Shown piece after piece: positions 56,098 through 64,000 of a stretch of DNA of 64,000 nt (position 1 is its first letter; every line of letters begins with the position of its first letter). Origin of the DNA: Ruminiclostridium cellobioparum DSM 1351 = ATCC 15832. Its GTDB lineage: Bacteria; Bacillota; Clostridia; Acetivibrionales; DSM-1351. Location of the stretch: positions 57,208-121,207 of the forward strand of contig NZ_KK211293.1 in NCBI RefSeq assembly GCF_000621505.1. Reading direction: 5' to 3'. Below the pieces are notes generated by a model. That model searched no databases, had not been told where the DNA came from, and was given only the letters and a program-made list of their open reading frames with translations. A program made the translations under genes and the position numbers.

Positions 56098-57087
56098 ATG
56101 GACGCCGGTAAAGTACCGAATGAAGTTTTAGATAAAATTGTTCTTAGTAAATTAAATAAAATCCGAAAGGATATTATCCTCAGACCGGGAATAGGTGAAG
56201 ATTGTGCGGCAATCGACTTCGGAGACTACGCCTGTATTCTTTCCACCGACCCCATAACCGGTGCGGCAAATGATATCGGGCAGCTTTCGGTGCATATATC
56301 CTGCAATGACATAGCTTCCTGCGGGGTGGCACCCTTAGGTCTTATGGTGACAATCCTGTGCCCTGTGGGCACCAGCGAAGCAGAGCTGGGAAAAGTCATG
56401 GACCAGATATCGGAGACTGCTGCCGGGCTGAATGTTGAAATTATCGGCGGCCATACCGAAGTGACCTCCGCAGTTAATAAAATAGTCATATCTTCAACCT
56501 GTATCGGAAAAGCGCCTAAGAACAGGGTGGTTTCCTCAAGAGGTGCAAAACCGGGTGACAGTGTCATTATTACAAAGAGCGCAGGCCTGGAGGGCACTGC
56601 AATAATTGCAAATGACCTGGAACACAGAATATCTGATAAATTGTCCGGAGAACAGCTAGCGCGGGCCAAAAGCTTTATGGCTTCCATAAGCGTCGTTAAT
56701 GAAGGTGTAATTGCCGGAGAGTTCGGAGCAACTGCAATGCATGATATAACCGAGGGCGGCGTACTTGGTGCAGCCTGGGAGGTTGCGGAAGCATCGGGCA
56801 CCGGTATAATTATTGACAAGGACAAAATTCCGGTTGATGAAGTGACAGCCCTGATTTGCGAGTCGCTGGAACTGGATGTGCTCAAGCTCATATCCTCCGG
56901 CTGCATGCTGATTACCTGCAAGCAGGGAGAAGAGCTCTGCCGCACACTTGAAAATAATAATATCAAGGCCACAATAATTGGTTCAATTACAGCCGACAAA
57001 AATGAAAAAATATTAATCAGTAAAAAGGAAGGCTTACTTAAGGTGATTGAACCCCCGGGGGCCGATGAATTATATAAAGTAATATGA
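56098..57087 (+). CDS. AIR synthase-related protein (HypE/PurM-like)
   Basis: Protein of 329 residues from the PurM/ThiL/HypE ATP-binding superfamily. The N-terminal AIRS domain has RPGIGEDCAAIDFGDYACILSTDPITG (key parts: GIGEDCA, STDPITG) and GGHTEVT. The C-terminal AIRS_C domain has KPGDSVIITKSAGLEGTAIIA (key parts: GDSVIITK, GLEGTAI) and MHDITEGGVLGAAWE. It lacks the C-terminal Cys tail of true HypE, so it is not a cyanide-transferring hydrogenase maturation enzyme on this evidence. Function unknown. A terminator follows. Confidence 0.9.
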   Translation: MDAGKVPNEVLDKIVLSKLNKIRKDIILRPGIGEDCAAIDFGDYACILSTDPITGAANDIGQLSVHISCNDIASCGVAPLGLMVTILCPVGTSEAELGKVMDQISETAAGLNVEIIGGHTEVTSAVNKIVISSTCIGKAPKNRVVSSRGAKPGDSVIITKSAGLEGTAIIANDLEHRISDKLSGEQLARAKSFMASISVVNEGVIAGEFGATAMHDITEGGVLGAAWEVAEASGTGIIIDKDKIPVDEVTALICESLELDVLKLISSGCMLITCKQGEELCRTLENNNIKATIIGSITADKNEKILISKKEGLLKVIEPPGADELYKVI

Positions 57088-57092
57088 TTTTC

Positions 57093-57130
57093 ACAGAATA
57101 CCCAAATTGAATTGGGTATTCTGTATTTTT
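57093..57130 (+). terminator. Rho-independent terminator after AIRS gene
   Basis: ACAGAATACCCAA and TTGGGTATTCTGT form a perfect stem with a short loop followed by ATTTTT. Confidence 0.93.
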
Positions 57131-57163
57131 ATAAAAACTTTTGCATATTTCATGCATATCCAA

Positions 57164-57193
57164 TTGACATTCCTTATTCAATTTTATTATAAT
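57164..57193 (+). promoter_or_regulatory. Promoter of glyA
   Basis: TTGACA (57164-57169), 18-bp spacer and TATAAT (57188-57193) about 105 bp before the glyA start. Confidence 0.82.
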
Positions 57194-57202
57194 TTTAGTA
57201 GG

Positions 57203-57243
57203 AGTCTTTCCTGGGAATACAAATATATTCTCCTGAAAGACTT
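57203..57243 (+). promoter_or_regulatory. Hairpin at the 5' end of the glyA leader
   Basis: AGTCTTTC and GAAAGACT enclose an inner stem (GGAATA/TATTCTCC), beginning almost at the expected transcript start. It may protect the RNA end or take part in control. It does not look like a glycine or purine riboswitch. Confidence 0.55.
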
Positions 57244-57296
57244 TCTGAGAATAAACTAATATGTCAACATATCTTTGACAGGAGTGGAGGTAAATT

Positions 57297-58535
57297 TTGT
57301 ACAATATTGATACAATAAAAGAAATGGACCCTCAGGTAGCTGAGGCTATAGAACTGGAAGTTAACAGACAGAGAAACAAGATCGAATTGATTGCATCCGA
57401 AAACTTTGTAAGCAATGCGGTTATGGAAGCACTTGGAACTCCTTTGACAAACAAATATGCCGAAGGCTATCCCGGAAAAAGATATTACGGCGGCTGCGAG
57501 CATGTTGATATAGTTGAGCAATTGGCCATAGACAGAGCAAAAGCAATTTTTGGTGCAGAACATGCAAATGTTCAGCCCCATTCAGGAGCACAGGCAAATT
57601 CAGCTGTTTATTTTGCTTTTCTGAATCCCGGCGATACCATCCTGGGAATGAATCTGGCTCATGGCGGTCATTTAAGCCACGGAAGCCCTGTCAATATATC
57701 AGGTAAGTATTACAAGGTCGTACCCTATGGTGTAAGGGAAGACAACTGCTATATCGACTATGAGGAATTGAGAAACATTGCAAAAGCAAATACACCTAAA
57801 ATTATCGTAGCAGGTGCCAGTGCATATCCGCGAACTCTGGATTTCAAGGCTTTCAGGGAAATAGCAGATGAAGTTGGCGCAATTTTAATGGTAGACATGG
57901 CCCACATTGCCGGTCTGGTTGCAGCGGGCGTTCATCCGAGTCCGGTTCCCTATGCCGACATTGTGACTACAACCACACACAAGACCTTGAGAGGACCAAG
58001 AGGAGGTATGATCCTCTGCAAGCAGGAATATGCCAAGAAGATAGACAGTGCGGTATTCCCCGGAAATCAGGGCGGTCCGTTAATGCATGTAATAGCTGCA
58101 AAAGCTGTCAGCTTTAAGGAAGCACTTTCCGACGATTTTAAAACCTATCAGAAAAACATAGTTAAAAATGCAAAGGCTTTATCGGAGGCTCTTATGAGCA
58201 AGGGTTTCAAGCTGGTCTCAGACGGTACCGACAATCACCTGATGCTGGTTAACCTGACAAACATGAACATTACAGGTAAGGAAGCGCAGCACAAGCTGGA
58301 TGAAGTATTTATTACCTGCAACAAAAACGGAATTCCTTTTGATACACAAAGTCCGTTCATAACAAGCGGTATCAGGCTGGGAACTCCGGCAGTTACCTCA
58401 AGAGGAATGAAGGAAGAAGATATGAGAGAGATTGCAGATCTCATATTCCTTACCATTACTGATTTTGAAAACTCACAGAACAGCATCCGCAGCAGGGTTC
58501 AGGTTCTTTGCGGCAAATATCCCCTATACGCATAA
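57297..58535 (+). CDS. glyA: Serine hydroxymethyltransferase
   Basis: PLP enzyme interconverting serine and glycine and supplying methylene-tetrahydrofolate. The 412-residue protein has [12 protein letters not shown] near residue 33, [18 protein letters not shown] (residues about 56-73) and the PLP Lys in [14 protein letters not shown] (near 225). TTG 57297 follows AGGAGTGGAGG, an extended binding site that supports the non-ATG start. It has its own promoter; proC follows after 37 bp. Confidence 0.97.
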   Translation: MYNIDTIKEMDPQVAEAIELEVNRQRNKIELIASENFVSNAVMEALGTPLTNKYAEGYPGKRYYGGCEHVDIVEQLAIDRAKAIFGAEHANVQPHSGAQANSAVYFAFLNPGDTILGMNLAHGGHLSHGSPVNISGKYYKVVPYGVREDNCYIDYEELRNIAKANTPKIIVAGASAYPRTLDFKAFREIADEVGAILMVDMAHIAGLVAAGVHPSPVPYADIVTTTTHKTLRGPRGGMILCKQEYAKKIDSAVFPGNQGGPLMHVIAAKAVSFKEALSDDFKTYQKNIVKNAKALSEALMSKGFKLVSDGTDNHLMLVNLTNMNITGKEAQHKLDEVFITCNKNGIPFDTQSPFITSGIRLGTPAVTSRGMKEEDMREIADLIFLTITDFENSQNSIRSRVQVLCGKYPLYA

Positions 58536-58572
58536 TACCTTGCATGCATAATAAGAAAACGGAGAATGACCT

Positions 58573-59394
58573 ATGGATATAAAATTAGGATTTGTTGGAA
58601 CTGGAAACATGGGCTCGGCACTGATAAAAAGTCTTGTTAAAACAAACTTTTTACCTGCAGATAAAATATCCATGTTTGACGTTGACAAGAACAAAATGGA
58701 ACAGCTTAAAAATGAAACCGGTATAAACTACTTCGGAACCGCAAAGGAACTGGTACAGTGGTCGGATATAATAGTCCTGGCTGTGAAGCCCAACATCCTG
58801 AAAAATGTCCTGGAGGAGCTGAAGCCTGTCATTGACGGCAAAAAGGTTATAGTTTCCTTTGCGGTGGGTATTCCTGTCAGTTTCTACGAGGATATTATCG
58901 GAACCGATAAAAAGATAGTGCGTTCCATGCCCAACACTCCTGCAATGGTAGGGGAGGGTATGACACTGATCTGTCATAATCCCAACGTGACTGAGCTGGA
59001 GTTTGGCATAGTAAAGCAGATGTTTGACTGTGCGGGTAAATGTGAATCTCTTAATGAAAAACTCATGAACGAAGTCACAGCGCTTACCGGCAGCAGCCCT
59101 GCATACGTATTCATGTTTATTGAAGCCATGGCCGACGGTGCCGTACTTTCGGGCATACCCAGGGACATGGCTTACAGGCTTGCTGCCCAGGCAGTACTTG
59201 GCTCTGCAAAAATGGTTCTGGAAACAGGGCTGCATCCCGGAATACTAAAGGATCAGGTTTGCTCCCCGAGAGGAACAACTATTGAGGCGGTAAGCGCACT
59301 TGAAAAGAATGGTTTCAGGTACACAGTTATGGATGCCATGAATGAGTGTACAAAAAAAGCAAGGCTTATCGGTGAGGTATACAACAAGAAGTAA
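58573..59394 (+). CDS. proC: Pyrroline-5-carboxylate reductase
   Basis: Last enzyme of proline synthesis, reducing pyrroline-5-carboxylate with NAD(P)H. The 273-residue protein has the Rossmann motif FVGTGNMGSALI at the N-terminus, SFAVGIPVSFYE and RSMPNTPAMVGEGMT in the middle, and the family signature around LKDQVCSPRGTTIEAVSALEKNGFR (key part: DQVCSPRGTTIEA). It follows glyA on the same strand and ends at a strong terminator. Confidence 0.96.
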   Translation: MDIKLGFVGTGNMGSALIKSLVKTNFLPADKISMFDVDKNKMEQLKNETGINYFGTAKELVQWSDIIVLAVKPNILKNVLEELKPVIDGKKVIVSFAVGIPVSFYEDIIGTDKKIVRSMPNTPAMVGEGMTLICHNPNVTELEFGIVKQMFDCAGKCESLNEKLMNEVTALTGSSPAYVFMFIEAMADGAVLSGIPRDMAYRLAAQAVLGSAKMVLETGLHPGILKDQVCSPRGTTIEAVSALEKNGFRYTVMDAMNECTKKARLIGEVYNKK

Positions 59395-59400
59395 TATATG

Positions 59401-59447
59401 AAAAACCTCAAATCTGGTTATCTTATTTATCCGGATTTGAGGTTTTT
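59401..59447. terminator. Bidirectional terminator between proC and recombinase
   Basis: AAAAACCTCAAATC and GGATTTGAGGTTTTT pair with A and T runs at both ends, serving the convergent proC and recombinase genes. Confidence 0.9.
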
Positions 59448-59471
59448 CAATTTCATAACGCCATATATTCT

Positions 59472-60479
59472 TTATTCATCCTCTTTAGTCATTGCAGACT
59501 CAGAGGAGCCGAAATCAGCAAGCGGATTCTTACTGACCGCATCCCTGAGCTGCTGTTGATCAAGGTGAGTATAAATTTCTGTAGTTGCAATACTTTGATG
59601 GCCCAGGAGCTCCTGGAGGGCTCTGATATCAACATTGCCATACTTGTACATAAGAGTTGCGGCAGTATGCCTGAGTTTGTGGGTAGAATACCTTTGAGGA
59701 TCAAGTCCGGCTTCCTTTATGTATTTCTTTACGATTTTCTGAACCGACTCCTTGCTTATACGTTGCTTATGGCCGCTGATAAACAATGCATTTTTATCCT
59801 TGATACCATTGACAGGCCGGACTTTCATATATTCGGCAATAGCCTGAACACATGCATTATTAAGTGGAATACTGCGTTCCTTGTCACCTTTACCTATAAC
59901 AGTCAAAGTATTATTTTTTATATTGCTGAGATTTATTCCGACAAGCTCGGATAGTCGTATCCCACAATTGAGGAATATGGTCAGAATGGCATAATCACGT
60001 ACCGAATTCGGACCTTCAACGGTGGAAACCGAGGTCAGCAGTTTTTTACTCTCTTCAACATTTAAATATCTGGGCAATCTTTTTATTATTTTCGGAGACT
60101 CCAGCTCGCCGGTAGGATTGGTGTCAAGAAGCTTTGCCTTGGTATTAAGGTAGTTGAAAAAGGTTTTCAGGCTTGCAACCTTTCTTGCCCGGGCATGAGA
60201 GGTGTTGTCGCGGTTATTGCTTACAAAGGACATATAGGAATACAAATCGCTTAAAGTAACTGTCCTCAGCAGTGCAGCATCAACATCCAGGATACCGATC
60301 TCATCGAATTCCATTTTTTTATCTGCCAGATTTCTATGCAATTTAAGGAACCGGAAAAAGACTCTCAAATCATAAAAATAAACCTGAACAGTATTAATAG
60401 ACTTACCTTTAATTGTCTGAAGGTAATTAAGAAAATCTCTCAAAATATCAGGCATTTCATAATCTGTTAAACTTTTCAT
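59472..60479 (-). CDS. Tyrosine recombinase, XerC/XerD type
   Basis: Site-specific recombinase of 335 residues. The N-terminal SAM-like core-binding domain (about residues 8-115) is followed by the catalytic domain with Arg in CGIRLSELVG (near 175), Lys in VIGKGDKERSIPL, HKLRHTAATL (His-x-x-Arg, near 266-270), LLGHQSIATTEIYTH with the later His and the nucleophile Tyr (near 300). GAGG precedes ATG 60479. The length is slightly above the usual 295-305, with a C-terminal acidic tail after the active site (SSESAMTKEDE). There are no phage genes around, so a chromosomal Xer role is plausible but unproven. Confidence 0.92.
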   Translation of the reverse strand: MKSLTDYEMPDILRDFLNYLQTIKGKSINTVQVYFYDLRVFFRFLKLHRNLADKKMEFDEIGILDVDAALLRTVTLSDLYSYMSFVSNNRDNTSHARARKVASLKTFFNYLNTKAKLLDTNPTGELESPKIIKRLPRYLNVEESKKLLTSVSTVEGPNSVRDYAILTIFLNCGIRLSELVGINLSNIKNNTLTVIGKGDKERSIPLNNACVQAIAEYMKVRPVNGIKDKNALFISGHKQRISKESVQKIVKKYIKEAGLDPQRYSTHKLRHTAATLMYKYGNVDIRALQELLGHQSIATTEIYTHLDQQQLRDAVSKNPLADFGSSESAMTKEDE

Positions 60480-60796
60480 CTAAAAAACCTCAAAATATCA
60501 TAATATATTATAAAAATTGTAATAAATATATAGTATTTTCTTCCAAATTTGACCCATATTGTTTATATATTTGCCCATATTTTACTGATTTTGTTAACAA
60601 ACTATTGCCTAATTACTTTTATATTGTTATTATTTATAGGTCAAATATTAAAAAATGAATTATGAAACCGGATTGAATATATTATTTAATTATACCATCA
60701 ATCTCCTTATAAAATAAATAGTTTGCTTGCAGCAATCTTTACAGAAGGATGATATATTGGAAAGGTTTTATAAAATCAATTTGGAAAGGATCATCG
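60480..60796. other. AT-rich divergent intergenic region
   Basis: No gene is seen between the divergent recombinase and Spo0E-like genes. It holds a 12-bp perfect palindrome, TTTGTTAACAAA (60590-60601), and a pair of near-identical direct repeats, TTTGACCCATATT (60548) and TTTGCCCATATTT (60570). A GGTCAAA (60639) is inverted relative to the first. These could be regulator sites. Confidence 0.4.
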
Positions 60797-60976
60797 ATGA
60801 AGGACTTACTTATAATTAAGAAAAAAATTAACAGGTTACGTCAGGAGATAAACGAGAGGATTGCAGAAGGCGATGAGCTGAGCGACGAGGACATCCTGTC
60901 ACTCAGCGAACACCTGGACATGCTGATTAATCAGTGGTATAAGCATGTCCATCTCAGAGGCAGGGTAGGACATTAA
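60797..60976 (+). CDS. Spo0E-like sporulation regulatory protein
   Basis: Short aspartyl-phosphate phosphatase-like protein of 59 residues that would dephosphorylate Spo0A-P and delay sporulation. It forms two helices (IIKKKINRLRQEINERI; DILSLSEHLDMLINQWYK). The core LSEHLDMLI corresponds to the SQELDxLI motif of the Spo0E family, with Glu and Asp retained. ATG 60797 follows AAAGGATC; an earlier in-frame start at 60749 has a poorer site. The family is small and degenerate, so the specific partner is inferred. Confidence 0.82.
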   Translation: MKDLLIIKKKINRLRQEINERIAEGDELSDEDILSLSEHLDMLINQWYKHVHLRGRVGH

Positions 60977-60987
60977 GCCAAATACCA

Positions 60988-61932
60988 TTAACAATCCTCT
61001 TCGTATAAATTTTTACAGGAGAAATTATATTCAATAAAAAATCTATCATCAAATTTCTCAATAGGCTCGGGACCCCTCATTATATGTCTTTCGATCTGCA
61101 GTACTCCGTCAGGGTCTGCCTTTACTCTCCAGTCCACCATCATTATTTTCCCCTCAATAATTTCAATCCCGGTAATACCTTTTGAATGAATGCAGCAACC
61201 GGTATTAAAGTAAGGCAGTTCATGTTCCTTCGGGAATTTCTGTCTGTGAGTATGGCCGCAGATCAGCATGGTTTTGTGCCTTAGAATCCATTTTTTATAG
61301 GTCCTCTCTATTTTATGTCTCTTGAAATGATTTCTGGCTGGACTCGAAGGATTTTGGAAGCCCACAACGTGCATAAACCTCCAGAAATATCTCAGCAGAA
61401 ACATATTAATAACCCAGAGCTGATCATTCATCAGATCACCCTGATGCCCATGAACAATCAGTATCTCCTGTCCGGTACCTTTTTGCTTGAGTACCAGAGC
61501 CTCTATAGGGGTCAGTCCAACAAAAAGATCATGTATATCCTGGGTATAATCATCATAAAACTTAAAAAAATTTTTACGGACGTATTCTTTATTTTTTAAA
61601 TAAATATTATGGTTTCCGTACAACATGATTAATTTTTTATTGTCGTGTAATTTTTTTAGTATTGAAAACACGTCACTATGTGCTAATCTGATATGTTTGA
61701 ATTTGGGATATTCCCAAAGTTCATCCCCGTCTCCGACCTCAATATAGACATAATCATTTTCATAATAATACTCCAATGCCCTTAAAAGTATATTTTGGTT
61801 TCTGCTGAATTCATCGGATACGCTGTCGTCACCTCTATGACAATCACTGAAGAAAATAAATCTGGAGTTTTCATCAAAATACTGAACTTTTGCATTTTTA
61901 TATGCTTCCATAAGTTTTTTGTCTGTAAACAT
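60988..61932 (-). CDS. Calcineurin-like metallophosphoesterase
   Basis: Cytosolic phosphoesterase of 314 residues with the five signature blocks: FFSDCHRGDD (Asp-x-His), EVGDGDELWE, LYGNHNIYL, VHGHQGD and ICGHTHRQKF. It resembles the LpxH-like group, but Gram-positive members are not lipid A enzymes; the substrate is unknown. ATG 61932 is preceded by GGGAGG at 4 nt, a short spacing; the frame extends to 61989 without a better site. It lies convergent with the Spo0E-like gene and divergent from the scaffoldin leader. Confidence 0.9.
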   Translation of the reverse strand: MFTDKKLMEAYKNAKVQYFDENSRFIFFSDCHRGDDSVSDEFSRNQNILLRALEYYYENDYVYIEVGDGDELWEYPKFKHIRLAHSDVFSILKKLHDNKKLIMLYGNHNIYLKNKEYVRKNFFKFYDDYTQDIHDLFVGLTPIEALVLKQKGTGQEILIVHGHQGDLMNDQLWVINMFLLRYFWRFMHVVGFQNPSSPARNHFKRHKIERTYKKWILRHKTMLICGHTHRQKFPKEHELPYFNTGCCIHSKGITGIEIIEGKIMMVDWRVKADPDGVLQIERHIMRGPEPIEKFDDRFFIEYNFSCKNLYEEDC

Positions 61933-62273
61933 TTTTCCTCCCAAAATTAAAGTCATTAAATAAACACTATTCAGGTAAATCTTATTCAATATTATTTGTA
62001 ACTTTATTTCAATAATACCTTATGCTTAAGCAATTTATTGTCCATTTTTCTGACATAAAGTTACCGGATATAAGTGATGTAACTTATATTGGAATAAATA
62101 AAAATAATATTTTATAAAAAATTTAAAAAAAATATTGTTAAATTATAACATTAATGGTAATATGTTATTAAGTTATTTTGTTTATTTTTGACATATTAAA
62201 TAAACAAAACAAAAATACAATTTATTTAAGCCATTAAACTTTGTTTATTTAACGACTTAATAACATTTTATTT
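61933..62273. other. Very AT-rich region upstream of scaffoldin repeats
   Basis: No coding region is visible. The tract contains a dyad TTTTGTTTATTT / AAATAAACAAAA (62177-62211) and a degenerate partial copy (AACGACTTAATAACATTTTATTT) of the 34-bp repeat that follows. It could hold the distant promoter of the scaffoldin operon or the start region of the divergent phosphoesterase gene. Confidence 0.5.
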
Positions 62274-62507
62274 GACAGCTATGTTTAGACTTGAGAACTT
62301 TTTATGTGACAGCTATGAATTGACTTAACAACTTTTTATGTGACAGCTATGAATTGACTTAACAACTTTCTATTTAACAGCTACGAATTGACTTAACAAA
62401 CTTTCTATTTGACAGCTACGAACTGACTTAATGACTTTCTACCTGACAGATATGTTTTTACCTGATGACTTTCATTTGACAACATGTATGGCTTAATAAC
62501 TTTCGCC
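62274..62507. repeat. Seven-copy 34-bp tandem repeat upstream of scaffoldin gene
   Basis: Units start at 62274, 62308, 62342, 62376, 62411, 62445 and 62478 with period 33-35 bp. The best unit begins GACAGCTATGAATTGAC and continues TTAACAACTTTTTATGT. Copies 2 and 3 are nearly identical; the array decays toward both ends. There are no unique spacers, so it is not a CRISPR. It ends about 380 bp upstream of the scaffoldin start codon. Confidence 0.9.
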
Positions 62508-62765
62508 AATTCCCAGGGTTCATACAAAGGAAAAATTTTAAAGCTTGGTTTATAACTTACAAAAGCGCGCGTTTACTAATTTATCCAGACTGAATTATTA
62601 CATCTTTTTGCACTGCGAGAAAAGTAAACTGCTTTTTTATTGCGCCTAAAATGTAAGTATTGTCCTCTTGTACCATGTTAAACCGGCGGAATCTTTGATT
62701 ATACAATAGGAAGGTTGCAAGATTTTTCAAAGATACACTGAAAAACCAATTAGCCAATAAGTATT

Positions 62766-62775
62766 AAGGAGGTGG
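62766..62775 (+). promoter_or_regulatory. Orphan Shine-Dalgarno in the scaffoldin leader
   Basis: AAGGAGGTGG matches the 16S rRNA 3' end almost fully but has no plausible start codon at normal distance. It is followed by the dyad GGAATATTTATTCC (62774-62787) and lies 110 nt before the real start. It may act as a ribosome-bound mRNA stabiliser. Confidence 0.55.
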
Positions 62776-62885
62776 AATATTTATTCCGTTAACAATCAGT
62801 AAATCAATGAATTTCTCTGATATTAGCGGGTTATTAATAACGGCACATTGGCTTTCATGTAAATAAAAAAAATGGAGGTTTACAA

Positions 62886-64000
62886 ATGCGTAGAAAGTCT
62901 TTATCTTTATTATTGGTACTGGTAATGATGATAACATTACTAGGTTCCCAACTCACTGCTTTTGCAGCAGACTCAGGTATTTCGGTCCAGTTCAATAATG
63001 GAAATGCATCGCCGTCATCAAATTCGATATATGCAAAATATAAAGTAACGAATAATACTGGCGCGCCATTAAATCTTGCTGACCTGAAACTGAGATATTA
63101 CTATACCATAGATGAGGAAAAACAGCAGAATTTCTGGTGTGACCATGCCGGAATGATGAATGGATACAACTATGTTGATGTTACAAGTAAAGTAACAGGA
63201 ACGTTTGTTAAAATGAGTCAAACCACCAGCACGGCAGATTATTATTTTGAGGTTGGATTTGCCAGTGATGCCGGAACTCTGGCAAGCGGATCATATATTG
63301 AAGTTCAGACCAGAGTAGCAAGAGCTGACTGGACTAATTATAACCAATCAAATGACTACTCCTACAAGTTATCAGGTTCATATGTGGACTGGAATCAGGT
63401 GACTGCATATAAGGGCGGCACCCTTGTATTCGGAATAGAACCAATCCAGGTCAATACACCTTCCATTTCTCCGACAACTTCAACTTTTGTTCAGGGAAAT
63501 GCATCTGATTTAACTGTATCCCTTACTCCCAACGGGAGTACCTTCAGGGGAATAACCGGTCTGACACAGGGTACTGACTACACTCTGTCAGGTAATACCG
63601 TAGTGATTTCAAAGAATTATCTCAACACTCTTTCTGCAGGCACAAAGGCACTTACCTTTGATTTTGGTGCGGCTGTCAATCCTGTATTGACCCTTACAAT
63701 CCAACCGAAGCAGGAAGGCCTTGGAGTAATAGTAGGTACAGCATCGGGCAGGTCCGGAGATACTGTTACCATACCAGTTACATTTAAAGATGTAGCTAAA
63801 GTTAATAATGTAGGAACCTGTAACTTCTACCTGGGCTATGATACAACCCTTCTGGAGGCTGTATCCGTTGAAGCAGGTCCTATCGTTACCAACGCAGCTA
63901 CTAATTTCTCAAGTGCCATCAATAACGGAACAATCAGCTTTGTATTCCTTGACAACACCATAGGAAACGAACTGATCAAGACCGACGGCGTGTTCGCAAA
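62886..64000 (+). CDS. Cellulosomal scaffoldin, CipC-type (3' end outside window)
   Basis: Secreted organiser of the cellulosome. The 371 visible residues comprise a signal peptide (1-28, ending TAFAA), a family 3 carbohydrate-binding module (about 30-170; aromatic cellulose-binding surface with FWCDHAG, YVDWNQ), an X2 module (about 188-275, [15 protein letters not shown]) and the first cohesin (from about 278, [28 protein letters not shown]). The order CBM3-X2-cohesin is that of CipC in R. cellulolyticum and relatives. ATG 62886 follows TGGAGG. The frame is open at the right edge; more cohesins and the cellulase genes of the cip-cel cluster are expected beyond it. The leader is long and repeat-rich. 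Confidence 0.96.
   Translation, partial: MRRKSLSLLLVLVMMITLLGSQLTAFAADSGISVQFNNGNASPSSNSIYAKYKVTNNTGAPLNLADLKLRYYYTIDEEKQQNFWCDHAGMMNGYNYVDVTSKVTGTFVKMSQTTSTADYYFEVGFASDAGTLASGSYIEVQTRVARADWTNYNQSNDYSYKLSGSYVDWNQVTAYKGGTLVFGIEPIQVNTPSISPTTSTFVQGNASDLTVSLTPNGSTFRGITGLTQGTDYTLSGNTVVISKNYLNTLSAGTKALTFDFGAAVNPVLTLTIQPKQEGLGVIVGTASGRSGDTVTIPVTFKDVAKVNNVGTCNFYLGYDTTLLEAVSVEAGPIVTNAATNFSSAINNGTISFVFLDNTIGNELIKTDGVFA

Noticed and set aside
56226..56999. 257-codon open frame on the minus strand
   Set aside because: It lies wholly within the AIR synthase-related gene, which shows conserved motifs; the minus product is Ser/Pro/Ile-rich without recognisable domains.
56098..57087. Hydrogenase maturation factor HypE
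   Set aside because: The C-terminal cysteine needed for cyanide transfer is missing and no other hyp genes are nearby.
59472..60479. Phage or integrative-element integrase
   Set aside because: No phage genes, tRNA attachment site or excision gene is visible around it; the sequence fits a chromosomal Xer-type enzyme.
62274..62507. CRISPR array
   Set aside because: The repeats are directly adjacent with no unique spacers and no cas genes are present.
62558..62577. Catabolite-responsive element (cre) upstream of the scaffoldin gene
   Set aside because: The GCGCGC-centred sequence ACAAAAGCGCGCGTTTAC resembles a cre only loosely and misses several conserved positions; no better cre was seen in the leader.
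1..64000. tRNA or rRNA genes
   Set aside because: I saw no tRNA-like cloverleaf ends or rRNA signature sequences in the intergenic regions; a covariance search would be needed to be certain.

Overview
The window comes from a low-GC, spore-forming, cellulosome-producing clostridium, most likely of the Ruminiclostridium group (R. cellulolyticum / R. papyrosolvens type). The strongest evidence is the incomplete gene at the right edge: a scaffoldin with signal peptide, family 3 cellulose-binding module, X2 module and the start of a first cohesin, the CipC architecture. Dipicolinate synthase (dpaAB), a Spo0E-like protein, a tyrosine T-box, lexA/yneA-like divergence and Firmicute-style ribosome binding sites agree with this.

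Layout. 1-5300: end of an Xaa-Pro aminopeptidase, then a TetR-ABC ATPase-FtsX permease cassette that is GC-richer than its surroundings and has paired operators in its promoter. 5300-15000: a YesMN-type two-component system divergent from an LplABC-type oligosaccharide importer and a GH127 arabinofuranosidase. 14982-15413: a long degenerate inverted repeat filling the gap between convergent genes. 15400-20000: moxR-DUF58-transglutaminase operon on the minus strand. 20000-27200: rpsO, pnp, M16 peptidase, dpaA-dpaB, tepA-ylzJ. 27200-36700: thioesterase, acetyltransferase, then miaB-ylbF/ymcA-mutS-mutL-miaA-hfq. 36800-38000: lexA divergent from an SOS-controlled LysM cell-division inhibitor. 38000-46000: six genes for a membrane complex related to group 4 hydrogenases whose large subunit has lost the nickel-binding cysteines. 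46000-48750: Cys-rich small protein, cysteine desulfurase, ThiI. 49000-53700: a truncated metallo-beta-lactamase-fold gene, an SH3-NlpC/P60 wall hydrolase, greA, an HD hydrolase, a T-box leader and tyrS. 53900-61900: VanW protein, DUF2225 protein, AIR-synthase-like protein, glyA, proC, Xer-type recombinase, Spo0E-like peptide, metallophosphoesterase. 61933-64000: a long AT-rich non-coding leader with seven 34-bp tandem repeats, followed by the scaffoldin gene.

How the parts fit. Plant-polysaccharide use links the YesMN/LplABC/GH127 cluster (uptake and intracellular removal of arabinose) to the scaffoldin locus at the right edge. The central blocks are housekeeping (translation, RNA decay, mismatch repair, tRNA modification, sporulation). 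The most unusual system is the hydrogenase-related complex (38089-45931). It has the proton-pumping membrane arm, a ferredoxin-type subunit fused to the NuoB-like subunit, and no Ni-Fe site, so its electron acceptor or donor is unknown. Coordinates and start codons were chosen from visible ribosome binding sites; no database search or computation was run.
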